A stretch of DNA of 64,000 bases from Diplonema papillatum. Its lineage: Eukaryota; Euglenozoa; Diplonemea; Diplonemida; Diplonemidae. The DNA lies in assembly GCA_030068145.1 (NCBI GenBank), contig JAPJBO010000032.1, positions 1 to 64,000 on the forward strand. The letters are read 5' to 3'. Positions within the stretch are counted from its first letter, which is position 1. Every line of letters begins with the position of its first letter. The notes under the pieces are model-generated. The model saw only the letters and a list, made by a program, of their open reading frames with translations, was not told the origin of the DNA and did not search any database. Position numbers and translations under genes: made by a program. This document shows positions 20,196-35,489 of this stretch, one piece after another.

Positions 20196-22650
20196 GGAAG
20201 AACACAGAGAAGTTACGGGTGCCAGGCAGTCTCGTCGGACTCTGATTTGGGAGGGCCCCGGCACGTCAGGTATCGAAAGAGCCTGCAAACGAGGGTTCTC
20301 GATTTGCCGCTGGCATCTCCATCGTTACATGCGTAAAGAGAAAAAAAACACTACTTGGGTAGTGATGCGAGGAAAGCGACAACGCCTTCGAGTAAGGGGT
20401 GTTTCAAGTTGCAATGCGGTGTAGCTATATCCCGTGCCGTACTGAAGCGGACTGAAGATCCCATTCGAAGATACATACTTTGGGGCTCTTCAAGCACCCA
20501 TATTGCAGGATGCTGGTTTAGTGCTACATTCCTGGCTCCATTGGTTTCCGCACAAGCTTAAGACTTGTATGGCGAGAATTGTAGCGCACAGCCACACACG
20601 CAGCAAGCTTTGTCCGAAGCGGCCAAACGCGCGCAAGAACTTTTTAACAAAGCCTGGGCTCCAGGAGGGGAGACCCCCCCATGTCCTACGGTGGGCATAT
20701 CCTCCTCTTCGGGATCCGCGGGTGAACTATTGAAACGCTTGTCCTAAAAAAATGTGGGGGCGCAGCCCAACCACGCATATCATTGTAACGCTAAGCTCGG
20801 ATTGCGGGTGCACAATCATTTGTCGTGTCTGGTCGGGCGCACCGCCCTGCCTTGCCTGTTTGAGCCGGTCCGTCCCTATCTCTTGAAACTGCATCGAAGT
20901 GCCTGCCGCTGTTTATCACAGTGAATCACGGTCCACCACGGTCTATCAGGTCCATCTCTAGTCCCTAGAGCTGCATCGAATTGCCCGGTGCCGTATTCTT
21001 CGGTCTATCACGGTCTATCAAGAGGGGATGGACCGGCTCCCTCTTTTTGTACTTTTTACCCCGGATGTGGTGCGTACCACAATGCGCACGCACGCACCGG
21101 TCTGGCCGGCCCCGGGTGACAACACTGCTTATCATGCAGGGTCAAAACCTTGTGTCGTTTTAAAACGCTCCCGCGGGGCCGATGCATAGGATAATACAGG
21201 GGGTCTTTTGCGCACCTCAAATGCGCAAAAAAAAAATATATATATTATATATAAAATCGTGTCCGGATCTTGTGTCAAGGTGTACTCCAGTACACACATG
21301 AACTATGGGTGGGGCTCCGGGTGTGCATGGGAGGGAGGGCCGGCGGAAGGTTGCGGAGGGTCGAGGGTGGTTGCGGAGGGTCGAGGAGGGTCGGCAGAGT
21401 ACGCACGTTGAAGAGCTCCCGCGTGTGCTCGTCGAACTGGCTCGGATCAAGCCTGTTTCAGCCTCTCCGACCTTTACAGACTATGCTGTGAAGTTCGTGG
21501 TAGCTCCACAGGCTAGGAAAGTTGTCGTCGCTGTATCCAGAGGCCGTGTGTTCTGCCTTTGTGAACCCTTGCCCGCCGTGAATGCCATGAGTACTGCCCT
21601 CTTCCACCATCTTGGATAGACACGCCTCACGCTCGCACCACCCGAAACCGAAACGACCCATGACCCCAAGAGCTGTGCCTCCCGCTGTGCCCGAATACAC
21701 CCCGCTTTCTAATAACTATTGTCCAATCAGGTTTGAAGGCGTATGTAAGCTCTGCCCACAGTCGCAAACTGGGACCAGTCAGAGGTACTTTCTAACAAGA
21801 ACATCCTCCTCTATCGGAAACAAGCATTTGCTTTCATGCGACAGTTCAAAAATTTCCGCGCCTGCGGCGCAGGCATAATTTGCATCTGTCTCTGCGGTGG
21901 GGCATAGCTAGTTCCCTGTCCCCAAAACGGTCGAGTGCCTGTTCAAGAGCCTGACAAGAAATATTAATTCTGGGCCCTCCAAAAAATCAAATAATTCGTC
22001 CACAAAATTGCATGGCCATAAAATAGAATTCCGCAAATTAAAGGGCCAAAAAATGTCAGGGTGTACAAAGACTTCAGGCCAAAAAACGTCCAGATGCGCA
22101 AAACACCCGTTTTTGGCCAAAATCACGTCTCTGTATTATGCACTGGGCCGATGGCCCCCAAAAAAAAAAAAATCTGGAAAAAAAAGTTGCTCAACTTCCT
22201 CAAAAATTACCGCAGAGTTTGTTCCAAACTTTTAAAATTCAAAAAATCCAATTTTTTTCCGGAATTTCTTATTGGCCATTTCCAAAAAGACACAAGGTTT
22301 TGACCTTGCATGTTATATACTACTCGAAACACCGCGGAACACGTTCCGCGAGACAGTCAGCCGCGAAAGAAAATGCGGCACCCCATCCCTACTCAGATTT
22401 TCACCCTTACAGTGTTAACCCCTTACGGACGGAGGGGAGGGGTAGCCGAGAACGCAGAAAGCCTTCTTGGAGAAACTGCGGGGTAACATCGAAAGAGTCT
22501 TCACCACTAGAATGGGGAAGGGGTTTGGTAACATCTCTTCACCGCTGTACGCATTGGTGTTTTCTGCAAGCATCGATGCTTCCCGACGTGTCTTCACCCC
22601 CCTCCCGAGGTTCGAACTCCGGGCCCGGGTTTTGACTATTTCTGACGAAT
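20196..22650. other. Intergenic, no gene recognised
   Basis: Contains short degenerate repeats (for example GAGGGTCG units at 21,340-21,400 and ACGGTCTATCA at 20,940-21,020) and an A/T-rich block at 21,900-22,320. No convincing coding frame. Confidence 0.5.
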
Positions 22651-22653
22651 AGA

Positions 22654-22700
22654 TGACCTCAAAACCCCCGGATTCTCAAGCGAGCTTTAACTCTAAATAA
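22654..22700 (+). promoter_or_regulatory. Recurrent CCCCGG..TTTCAAGCGA motif, occurrence 1
   Basis: AAACCCCCGGATTCTCAAGC followed by TTTAACTCTAAA. Same motif as upstream of the genes at 26,824, 42,008 and 50,731. No supported gene directly follows here. Confidence 0.4.
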
Positions 22701-25700
22701 TCTGCCCCCGTCCGGAAGCGGGTAACTCCAAGTTTCCCCGCGTGAGATCGTTCGCCGGCTTTTGTGCCGATTTCCAATGTCTCACGGGAAACCGACCACA
22801 CGCTCTCTCTTTCTCTCTCGGGAAGCCCTGATAGTGCGTCCCCGAGGAAGCTGCACAGAGATTCTTCTCCCCCTGAAAGTGGCCCTTGCAAGTGGTAGCT
22901 CAATGTCCGCCCACCCAGCCTCCGAAATAAACCCCACAAACAACGTTGAAGAAAAGAACGAAACTTTGAATACCTACGAATCGCGGTGGCGGCGCGATGC
23001 CGGGGGAAACCCCTTGCCACTGTCGACGTGCAGCCCAGCTAGGTCGGAAATAACGCAGGAAGTCAACGTTTCGCGATCACTCTCTAACGCAACTGCCCTG
23101 CAGAACCGTGTTGCAAAGGTTTATGCACCCCGATCACGGACGTCGTTCCACAAATATAAAAGTCAGAAGACCATTTTCAAAGTGGAGAAGCGACGATCTT
23201 TGAAGCAAAAGTAATCGAAACCGTCAAGAAAAAAGAGCGCTCGTTTTCGCTGGTGGATGCTGGAGACCCCCTGCCTGTCCATTGGCAGAATTGGGGGAGG
23301 AAAGTCACACGCCGGGAGCGAAAGGACGCGCCATTTTCACCCAGCCTCACCTTTTACCCTACCTCCCCCATTTCCTTCTTTATTCACTAGTCCTTTACCA
23401 GTGCTCCAGGACAAGAACCTAGGTTCAAGTTCACGGCGAACTCCAGTCACAGAAGACGTACCGTAATCGGATTAATGTTGAACACCCCAAAATGGAGCTG
23501 GGTGTCCCAGGTTTTACCCGGTTTGCGACCAGGGAAGTAGCTTGAGCTCTGAGCCCCACGTAAAATCCTACCAAATGTTGTACAGAGCACTTTTCGGGGT
23601 CCTCGTGGCACTCGGTGTGTGTGGAGCTCAGACCGACACTGTGTTGAGGGTGTGGCGTGTTCGGACGAAATGCGGCACGTGCAAGTGGGTTTTGCTCATC
23701 GAAGGTAGCGCCACACAGCAAGAATTGCTAGCCGCTTTGTAGTCCACAGAGACTGTGGCAACTTTGTAGTTGTCACTACTGTCCACCCAGAGACTGTCCT
23801 TCGGGAAGCAAAAAAGCCATGTGAAGAAGGTGTCGCCTGGCGGTTTTCTGTGACAGCAGGGCTGACAGCTGCGGTCTTCTTGGCAACACGACATGTAACT
23901 TTACATAAGCTAATACCAGCGCCGCAGGCGCGGAAATTTTTTCAAGCTATTGGGTCAGCGCTGCAGGTATCCAAACAGCAAGAATCGCTATAGCCGCTTT
24001 GTAGTCCACAGGGACTGCGGCAAAGTTGATGCGAGTCAAGTGCACTTTCATGTACCCGACAGGGTGCTCCTCTTTGTGGTTGTCACTACTGCCCACCACA
24101 GAGAGCAGGGTGGACAACTGCGGTCTTCTTGGCAACAAGACATGAAACAAAACACGATGCCAGCGCCGCAGGCGCGGAAATTTTTGCCAAGCTAATGGGC
24201 CAGTGCAGCAGGTTCCAAAATTGAGGGTGTACGTTGCTAGAACGATGATCCAAAGGTGCAGTAACCGTACTGTAGCATCATCCACCCACTCACTGCCCAC
24301 TACCACCACTGCCCACCGCACCACCCACCCACTGCACAACCTCTACGACCTCCCACCACATGACCACCCACTACCGCTGCCCACCCACAACACCCGGCCG
24401 CTGGCTATAACTATAGTTTTTTTTTTTTTTTTGGATGTTGTATGCAGGGGTTTTTCCACTCACCAGTTTCGGGCCAAACCCGTGGTGAAAAAAAATTTCA
24501 CTCCGGCAGAAAAGTTTTTCTGCCGGTGTGGTGTGGTGTGGGTGCCAGTCGACACGTGCCTGTGTCTGTCTGTGTGTGGTACGCGTCGTTGACCTCGTAG
24601 CCCCATAAGCGGGGGTCCCTCTGGCCCTTCACCCCACTCAAGTTTGGGGTGCTAGCTCACTCCCTACCCTCTTGCTCCTCTTCAGATCAAGCAGGAAACG
24701 GATTCAGAGAACACGCAGAACAGCTACACATGATGCCGTGAACGATGTAAGTAGAAGATGTAAGTAGAAATCACAAAGGGTTCATGCTGAAAGGCCAATT
24801 TTGCGCCTCTTGCGCTTAGCTCCTTCCGGGGCGTTGTCGAGATCGCCAGCAAGGTACATGGTCCGCAGGGTCACGGCCGACAATCCCTGAGCAAACAATG
24901 TGATGAATTGATTTGTGATTTTGTGGGCGCTATGCCTGAAAGGAGACAAGAACTTGTTCCGGTGGACACCAGGTGATGGAGCTGCCGCCATAAATCTCGT
25001 CAAATTGGACGCCAGATATCCGGTCGTTGAATCCGGTCGTCAAATCCGGACACTGGTTGACTCGATTTCCGCCTTGGATACGGTCCGCATCATACAGACC
25101 TGTTGTTGGGCCGCTTAAACCACACCCTGACCACACACAACACGCACCCACTTCACCACCAGCCCACCACCCACGCCCACCCACACTGTCCACCACAACC
25201 CGCGCCCTTACCACCCACAACCCACGCCCCGACCACACACAACACGCACCCACTCCACCACCAGCGCCCACCACCCACGCCCACCCACACTGTCCACCAC
25301 AACCCGCGCCCTGACCACCTACACCCAGCAACGCAAAATCCCTTTAGTGAAAAAAGTTTTTTCACCAAGCCCATTTTGGGAATTTTTTTTTTTTAGTGAA
25401 TTTTTTTTTTTTCACTAAAGGGGAAAATCCCTGGTTGTATGGGGTCAACATAGGGTATATGAAGCTACTTCTCTGTTTGCGACTTTGCGTACTTTGCAGA
25501 ACATCGCGACCCTGGTGCTTGCCCGTGCCTTTGCTCAATACTCAGCTCGACCCCTGGATGCCGCCATCATAGGAGGCTGCAGGACCACCACTGGTGTCCC
25601 AGGTTACCCGGTCTGTCATTTACCCGTTCCAGCTTTAGTCCAGTTCAACATTATCCCAATTACAGTATGGTAAGAGGTAAGAGAGTGGGTGGGTCAAGCC

Positions 25701-26700
25701 AAGGCACCGCGGGTATGGTGCTCACACTTCCACGCACGAATGGGGGTTTGACGCACTCTCGGACGAGCCCATCGGCGACTCCCCTCCCGTACACCTACCT
25801 GACAAAACCTACAAGGTTTTGAGAATCCTTGAAGATTAGAATACATCCTGTCGCCACACCCGAACAGAAGGAAGCGGGCGGCTTTGCACACGCTCTTCTT
25901 GCCCAGAAGTATATCTCAGCTTCTGAGGCCGGAGTTCGGCCGATGGACGTTCGTAGGTCGACGATAGGTCGGTGTTTGGGCTCGTTTTAGGTTCATCTTC
26001 GAACCCGCTGCAGTTTTGCAAAGTCTTTTCCCTGTCAGGAGCACCGGCCATTCTCTCTTCAACATCAACAACGGTTCGAACGACCAACGCCTCTCATGAC
26101 TGTTTCTTTAGTTCTCTTTTGCTCTTCAAACGAGGAATACATTGTGTGAACCTTCCTCTCACCGGCACTGTTAAATTACGCAAGCGTGTTGGCTGGTAGA
26201 GGAATGCCCAGCTTCTGTACTGTTCTGTACGAGGGTGTGGCGGGTTCTTCTTACAGAAGTAGTTCCGTCTCTGACCCCTCTGACAGTCTCCACACCACCT
26301 GTGGTTGAAAATCGAGCATACATTCTCATTCGTGTTGAAGACGCGGAGCGTCTCTTCCCAGAGAGCGAAATGGAGAAGCTGGTGCTTGAACCGTAGGTGG
26401 AGTGGAGTGCCGAGAGGGAGTGCCGAGCGGCGACGAAGGGTGATACAGAAGGCGGGAAGTAGAGGGGGCAGTCGCGTACTCCACGCCGCCTGCTGCCTAC
26501 TGGAGACTTGAAAAGACCGGTGGTCCTTAAAAGAAAGAAGGCACACACAAAACGAAAAAAGGGGCACACTCCTCGAAGAAATGTACTTGGTGTCGGTCAC
26601 AAACAGTCCCGGACATGGCTTAAGCCATAACCCATAATACACCTATTGTACAACCCGTAACCATGTAGCCCTTTCTTGCTCTAAGAGAACCCATTTAACA
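22701..26700. other. Intergenic, small duplications and hairpins
   Basis: Two related ~250 bp segments (about 23,700-23,950 and 23,960-24,190) share GTAGTCCACAG and GCGCCGCAGGCGCGG blocks. A ~90 bp direct duplication rich in CCAC lies at 25,130-25,320. Hairpin-forming runs of A/T occur at 24,480-24,525 and 25,340-25,425. No gene recognised. Confidence 0.5.
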
Positions 26701-26707
26701 ACACGGT

Positions 26708-26758
26708 CACACGGAGACCCTAAACCCCCGGAATTTCAAGCGAACATTACCTCTAAAC
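26708..26758 (+). promoter_or_regulatory. Recurrent motif before the acetyltransferase start
   Basis: Contains CCCCCGGAATTTCAAGCGAA and CTCTAAA. The TTTCAAGCG core starts 90 bp before ATG 26,824. Confidence 0.55.
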
Positions 26759-26823
26759 CTTCCCAACCAGCTTCGCAGGGGGGAGTGGTTGAACCGGGGC
26801 AAACACGAAACGGAGGGCTTACG

Positions 26824-29962
<3,139 letters not shown>

Positions 29963-31769
29963 GTATAGTGCACGATGCATACTGGAACTGCACCAGCGAT
30001 TGTACAGACGGCAGTACCCTGAACAGGGTTTACACCCGGAAAAATTGCAGTCCACAGCTGCTTGTACGAAGAACAGCAGAATACACTGCGTGCCAGTCCG
30101 GATTAAAGAGAGTGACCTCACCACAACACGCAGGAAAAGCGATCGCCGCCATGTAGAGTTACCCCTCCAGTCCGTACGGCTTCTTTCGAGGGAAGAATAC
30201 GGAAGTTGGAGCACCCTCGCGGCGAATGGAGAGGAAGGGTACTAACACCCCTCGACGGCTCAATCTCACTCTCTCGGTGCATCCTTGGGTACGGGCCTGT
30301 GCCGCTGGACCCTACCATTTAGGCAGCAAGCTTTCATGCAGAAGCTACCAAGCTTGAAGCGTCGTGGTCATCAGCTTTAAGCCTCTGTGCACAATTAACC
30401 ACGTAGGCTTGCAGCTCCAGCGTACTGTACGAGGCTCAGAAGTTAGCTTCAAGGAGCATTCACCCCGAACCGGCTCTGAAAGGAAGCCCACACTCAACTC
30501 ACGACGACGGAGGGGGGGCCGGAGGGGGGTCCCATACAGTGCTGCCACCGGCCGGTCGAATTGACAAAAAAAAAAAAAATTGCTCTCGGATTGACATTCG
30601 ACCGGTCAAGGCGGTCGAACGTGGGCACCGGTCGAATTCGACCTGTGTCGATTCGACCAGGGGATAAGCTTCTATATCCACATTTGGACCGTCGGTCAGA
30701 ATTTGGAAAGGCCGCCGGAAAAAAAAAAAAAAAAATGGCACTACCGTGACTGCATCGTCCCCCAGGCGCCGGCAGCGGTGGCCAATGTGCAATTGGAGGG
30801 GCAACCACTGCACCAGCGAAGGCAATAGAAGGAGTGCACGCAGGGGGAATCCCACTTCCCAGCACCAGTAGAAGTGGCCAGTTTGGATGCAAGTTGGACG
30901 GGCACGGGGGAAAGAACAACAGCTCTGCATGACACATCACGTGCGACACCGGCAGGCGAGAGCCAACTCAGTGCAAAAATTGCAGAAAAACAGTGAAAAC
31001 GCAAAAAAGCCGTTATAGGTCCAAATTTGGAAAATGGGCCGGAGACCAAGCTAATGCCCTGATTCGACCGGGCAAAAAAAAATTAGAAAAATCTGCCATG
31101 GGTAGTGCCACACAGTAGTAGATGGTAGAAAATGGTGGGAAAACGGAAAGCTTTGACAAAAGCCAAGGTCACAGGGGCAAGGGCAAGCTTTTGGATTCCC
31201 AACTCCACTCACCAACTCCTGGATTGCAGTATCATGCAAGGTTCTGACCCTGCATGGTATGTTCGGCTGCAGCCAGAATACAGAGACTACTGGGGTCTAC
31301 AAGAAGGTGGTGAAGCAGCAGCACACCCACGAAGGCACATGCCAAGGTCACAGCAGTCATAATGAGGCCCACCTACAAAACCAAAACAGTGTTCCATTGC
31401 CTCAGGCATCCGAAGACTCCACTGCAACCCCGAAACTCGTCACTCTGGGCCCATCTTTGTATGATGGACGATGTGACAGTGAACCTGGGTTGTCGACCTG
31501 TTCATGGCACTATTGATTCACAAGCAAAGCTACTGGAAAAGTTGTATTAAGCCGTCCTACTACTGAAGCACAACAGTGTACTAACTTTGTGAGACTGCCC
31601 GTTTCAGCTAAACCCCAGAGTTTCAAGCGAACATTTACTCTAAAACACCACATGTTGTTTTCCCACGCGTAGCGTGGGAAATTTTTTTTCTGGCATAGGA
31701 TGGATTTTGACCTGTATTCCAGCCTACTAGCTTGGGGGGGGTCAGCTGGTCGCCAGACCAGAGTTGGTC
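29963..31769. other. Intergenic, repeats and no gene
   Basis: 30,540-30,740 and 31,060-31,080 are rich in GACCGGTCGA-type palindromes and A runs, which recur near 36,980. Another copy of the recurrent motif is at 31,604-31,652. No coding frame supported. Confidence 0.5.
31604..31652 (+). promoter_or_regulatory. Recurrent motif, occurrence before the hAT element
   Basis: CCCCAGAGTTTCAAGCGAAC then TTTACTCTAAAA, closest to the consensus of all copies. The next gene is the hAT transposase 430 bp downstream, so a promoter role here is doubtful. Confidence 0.4.
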
Positions 31770-31894
31770 TGGAACCTGGTCTCAGGGATTTATACGCCGG
31801 TCTAGATGGGCGGGTCACCCGTCCATCCTCAAAAAAAAACAAAAAAAAAAACCCACGGGCTGGCGGGTGTGGGTAGGCTACCACAGCAGTCATA

Positions 31895-31986
31895 GGGGGT
31901 CATGGGGGGGCCCATAGGGGGTCCATAGGGGGGTCATGGGGGGGTCCATAGGGGGTCCCAGGGGGGTCATAGGGGGGGGGGGGTCA
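31895..31986. repeat. G-rich degenerate repeat (CATAGGGGGTC units)
   Basis: Repeated GGGGGTC(C)ATAG units with long G runs on the + strand. It has potential to form G-quadruplexes. Confidence 0.8.
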
Positions 31987-32083
31987 TGGAGGCGAGCAAG
32001 CGGCCCAACCCGGCGAGACACAGCCGAACTTCCAACCGCAGTGGTGGATTCTATCACGCCCAACTCAGGATGGGGCCGGGACA

Positions 32084-35000
32084 ATGCCGGGGAAAAGGAA
32101 GGACATGCTAGGGCAACATACGTTGTTCAGCTCCTGGAAGAGACAGTGCACGGCAACCCAGCCAGCCTCACGAAGCGAAACCCCACCGCCTCCATACACG
32201 AAGGACTACAGCCTATGGGAAGACTCGAAGGTGGGCAGCATTCCAGAAGCAAACCGCAAGCACGAGAAGGCGTTGAAGGGCAAACCAGCGAAATCTATGA
32301 AAGATTTCCTGACGGTGCAGCTCCTGGCCCGTGGCTTTCAGTGTCACCAGAACTGGCCCCTGCCAGAGAAGCGGTGGTGTGCTGAAGAATGGGACCGCCT
32401 TTCGGATGAGGACGCGGCTCGGCTGTGCACTGTTGAAGTGCTGGTGCAACGCACACGGCAGAACTGGGATGCGAAAGTGGCGGCAGGAAAACGGGCGAAG
32501 GAAGAAGAACAACGTCGTAGAGCGGAGCGCGAACAGGAGGTGTTGGCACAGGCGCGAGAGTTGGCTGCACAGGCTGTGCGAGAAACGCCACCAGCACAAG
32601 AAATTGCAGAGGCGGCCGCGCCGGCAGGCGGTGGATTCCGGCCTGTGAGACCTCAGATCGCAGCGGCAATACCACTCGTTGCGGCGGACGCGTTTCTTGA
32701 AGAGGCAGTGAATCGTTCGACATCGCAGTGGCAGAAGGACGAACGCGAGGAAGAGGAGCGGCTGAAGGAGGTATTAGCCGGTAAATACAGGAAGCGCGCA
32801 AAAGAAGCTAAAAGAAGCTACGACCGTTCCGAGTTCGCTGGTCGTACCCCGTTTCCTCACCTTCTTCGCCATGAAGTTCATTCCTACGTGTTGGCGAAAT
32901 ACAACAACGAGCCTGTGGCTCCTCCAGTAGACGATCAGTGGTTTCCCACCACATTCGAGCTGTCGCTTATCCCCGAACAGTTCAACACGGCTGCTTTCGT
33001 CGCCAAGCTGAAGAGCAACCCATGGCTCAAGGTGACCCCGGAAGGTCTTGTGTGTCGTTGTTGTTTTGCGATGGGGTGGAACAATCGCAGCGTTGTCAGG
33101 CTTGTAACAGAGTGCCTGCAATGGGGCCAAGTCCACGCCGATCTGGCAAGACTCATCCAGCGCCATACTGGCGCCGACAAAAGACGGACGGATGATTCTG
33201 AGGTGCTTACTTCCGACATCCATGACAAGCGTTGGGATACCTTCATGGACCACCTCCGCACTGAGATTGGCGTCCGCCAACCCACCGACCCTCCTGCCTC
33301 CGCCACCGAGATAACCGAGCGCATCATGAACACTCAATGGTTCATCTCGCGTGTGCACGGTCTACTCCACGTTGTACGTCACCATCTCCCCCTGCAGGAG
33401 TGGAAGAAGCTTGCACATCACCAAGCCCTCACCTCTGATGCCGCTCGCGAGGCCATGCGAAATCGGAATAACCTGACGTCGGCGACCGTGTGCAACAGGC
33501 TCCTGAAGGCACTTGTTTCTCTGTGCAGAGCAAAGCTCACCCGCAAGGTTAAGGCGAGCCCGTTCGTCTCCCTCATGACGGACGAGAGCGAAGACCTTCA
33601 AAAGAATTCAAACTTTGGGTTCTTCGTCAAAATCGTCGACGACGCAGACTACCGTCCACGTGAGGTGTTCTGGGATATTCTCCCCATCAAAGTTGCGCCT
33701 ACCGGACGTAACATTGCGCTTCATGTCCAAACCGCTTTTCGGTCCTTGGAGCCTTTCTCGTCGTGTATCGGCTTCTCCACAGATGGATGCTCAGCGATGA
33801 GCGGAGAGTACGAAGGTGCACAAGCGTACATCCGTAGCTTTATGTGCCCTTTCCTGCTTTGGATATGGTGCTTGGCTCACCTGTTCAACCTCGCATGCGT
33901 TGATGCCGGTTCTGACATACCTGTTGTCAAGGGCGCGTTTGCACTCACAAAGGACATGTTCACCTTTTTTCGTCGGGGGAAGGGGAACACTGGGAAGAAG
34001 GTAAGAGCGTACGCAGAAGCACAAGCTGATGTAGAGAGGATGGAGGCAGCAGTCGACAACTACTTCCACTTCCGCTCACTCGAGCTCGTGGAAGTCGGTG
34101 ACACACGTTGGGTGTCGCACTATCGTGCTTCAGCTACTCTTGTACGATCATTGAAGCCATTCATGATCGCCCTCAAAGCCCTTTCCGGACACTCAGCCGA
34201 CAGCACTGTCAAGGCTCAAGCAGCGGACATCATGCAGAACATGACGAATGCGGTTCTCGTAGCCCTTTGTCTTCTCAGTGTCATCAGTCCCATCTTGAGC
34301 TGCCTTTCCGCCCACCTCCAGCGAAGCGACCTCTGCTGGGCAGAGGTGCTGATCCTCAAGGACGTTTACCTGCGTCAGGTGAGAGATACTCCATCGAAGT
34401 TCCCGGAGTATTCCTCGTGTCAACTCATCATCAATTGGGCAAAGCCTGAAGGCTGGGGGACACCCGAGGTCACTCGTGAATTTGTAGAGCAGTTTCACAA
34501 TCAGTACGGCATTGGCTTTATTGCAGAGCTGAGGGCAAATGTTGAGAAACGTCTGGAGTTGCTGAAGGTCTTGCAGGGCTTTGGAGTTTATGACCCCCGT
34601 AGTCAGCTCTTCAAAACGACCTTTGAGGACATCGACACCCACGGACCTGCATGCGAAGTTGCAGAACGCCTTCCTTTGGACAAGGTCGAGGAATTCAAAG
34701 CGCTCGTCGCACCGCTTCTGGAGCACTTCGCGACACAAAAGCCGCGGAGTCTGGATGGGGGCAATGGAGTTGTTGTGGATACTACTGCCGACCCCTTTTT
34801 CAGTGCGCACATCAAAGAACGCACCCTTGCAGAACTACCTAGTGCACTTGTTGAGTTCGCGCGGCTTCACGTGGGCGAGCATCCCACATACACGGACTAC
34901 TGCTCTGCGTTTCTTCGCGACCAGGGGTTGCGTCTGCAATACCCGAATACAGCGCGCATCCTCTTGATGGCACTAGTGCTTCCTCTTGGGACGGCTTCCG

Positions 35001-35377
35001 TGGAACGATTGTTCTCCGTAGTAAAGCAGTGCCGTACGTACATCCGCAACAGGTTGTCGAACTCAACTGTGCGCCAATGTTTGTTCTTGGCGTACAATCC
35101 CCCTTCCGTGACGCCAGAATTTCTTGACCAGCTGATGAGAGAGTATCTCATGCTGGATCCGACAGTCAGGAAAAATGACAAAGACGATGCGTCAGAAAGC
35201 GAGGACTCAGAGCCCGAGCCCGAAGCCGAGGACCCGTTGCGGTACACGAACGTACGCCGAACATTATTGAAGTTCGCAAAGGCTTCGGTGTACTTCGATG
35301 CCGTGTCGGCGGTCCTCGCAAAGAGAGAGCAGTTGGCACGACGCCCCATGCCCTTATTCTCCAACTCTTCCTTGTAA
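32084..35377 (+). CDS. hAT-family transposase, intact
   Basis: 1097 residues from ATG 32084 without interruption. The N-terminus is basic with a long charged coiled-coil stretch (about 130-260). A Cys-x2-Cys plus His cluster at about 318-365 may be a BED/TTF-like zinc finger. The RNase H-like core shows LMTDES (Asp near 499), GFSTDG (Asp near 567), WCLAHLFNLA near 590, and the C-terminal hATC dimerisation motif LPLGTASVERLFS with the catalytic Glu near 974. The tail has an acidic run and a basic end. This is the ZMYM6/ZBED5-like large type of hAT protein. No breaks and inverted repeats nearby suggest a recent, possibly autonomous element. Confidence 0.9.
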   Translation: MPGKRKDMLGQHTLFSSWKRQCTATQPASRSETPPPPYTKDYSLWEDSKVGSIPEANRKHEKALKGKPAKSMKDFLTVQLLARGFQCHQNWPLPEKRWCAEEWDRLSDEDAARLCTVEVLVQRTRQNWDAKVAAGKRAKEEEQRRRAEREQEVLAQARELAAQAVRETPPAQEIAEAAAPAGGGFRPVRPQIAAAIPLVAADAFLEEAVNRSTSQWQKDEREEEERLKEVLAGKYRKRAKEAKRSYDRSEFAGRTPFPHLLRHEVHSYVLAKYNNEPVAPPVDDQWFPTTFELSLIPEQFNTAAFVAKLKSNPWLKVTPEGLVCRCCFAMGWNNRSVVRLVTECLQWGQVHADLARLIQRHTGADKRRTDDSEVLTSDIHDKRWDTFMDHLRTEIGVRQPTDPPASATEITERIMNTQWFISRVHGLLHVVRHHLPLQEWKKLAHHQALTSDAAREAMRNRNNLTSATVCNRLLKALVSLCRAKLTRKVKASPFVSLMTDESEDLQKNSNFGFFVKIVDDADYRPREVFWDILPIKVAPTGRNIALHVQTAFRSLEPFSSCIGFSTDGCSAMSGEYEGAQAYIRSFMCPFLLWIWCLAHLFNLACVDAGSDIPVVKGAFALTKDMFTFFRRGKGNTGKKVRAYAEAQADVERMEAAVDNYFHFRSLELVEVGDTRWVSHYRASATLVRSLKPFMIALKALSGHSADSTVKAQAADIMQNMTNAVLVALCLLSVISPILSCLSAHLQRSDLCWAEVLILKDVYLRQVRDTPSKFPEYSSCQLIINWAKPEGWGTPEVTREFVEQFHNQYGIGFIAELRANVEKRLELLKVLQGFGVYDPRSQLFKTTFEDIDTHGPACEVAERLPLDKVEEFKALVAPLLEHFATQKPRSLDGGNGVVVDTTADPFFSAHIKERTLAELPSALVEFARLHVGEHPTYTDYCSAFLRDQGLRLQYPNTARILLMALVLPLGTASVERLFSVVKQCRTYIRNRLSNSTVRQCLFLAYNPPSVTPEFLDQLMREYLMLDPTVRKNDKDDASESEDSEPEPEAEDPLRYTNVRRTLLKFAKASVYFDAVSAVLAKREQLARRPMPLFSNSSL

Positions 35378-35489
35378 TCCAACTGCTGTGTTTTCCCCCT
35401 CACGCGCCCTTTGCCGGACAACTGCTGGTTCTCCCACCTCTCTGCTGCACCCTCCACCCTCTGGAACATCTGGCTCGGAATCTATACAC

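Noticed and set aside
22600-22640. tRNA gene suggested by AGGTTCGAACTCC
   Set aside because: Only a T-arm-like sequence is present. No matching D or anticodon arm or acceptor stem is found upstream.
22762-23214. 150-codon ORF after the recurrent motif at 22,654
   Set aside because: No GC3 bias and no motif. Kept only as a note because of its position after the motif.
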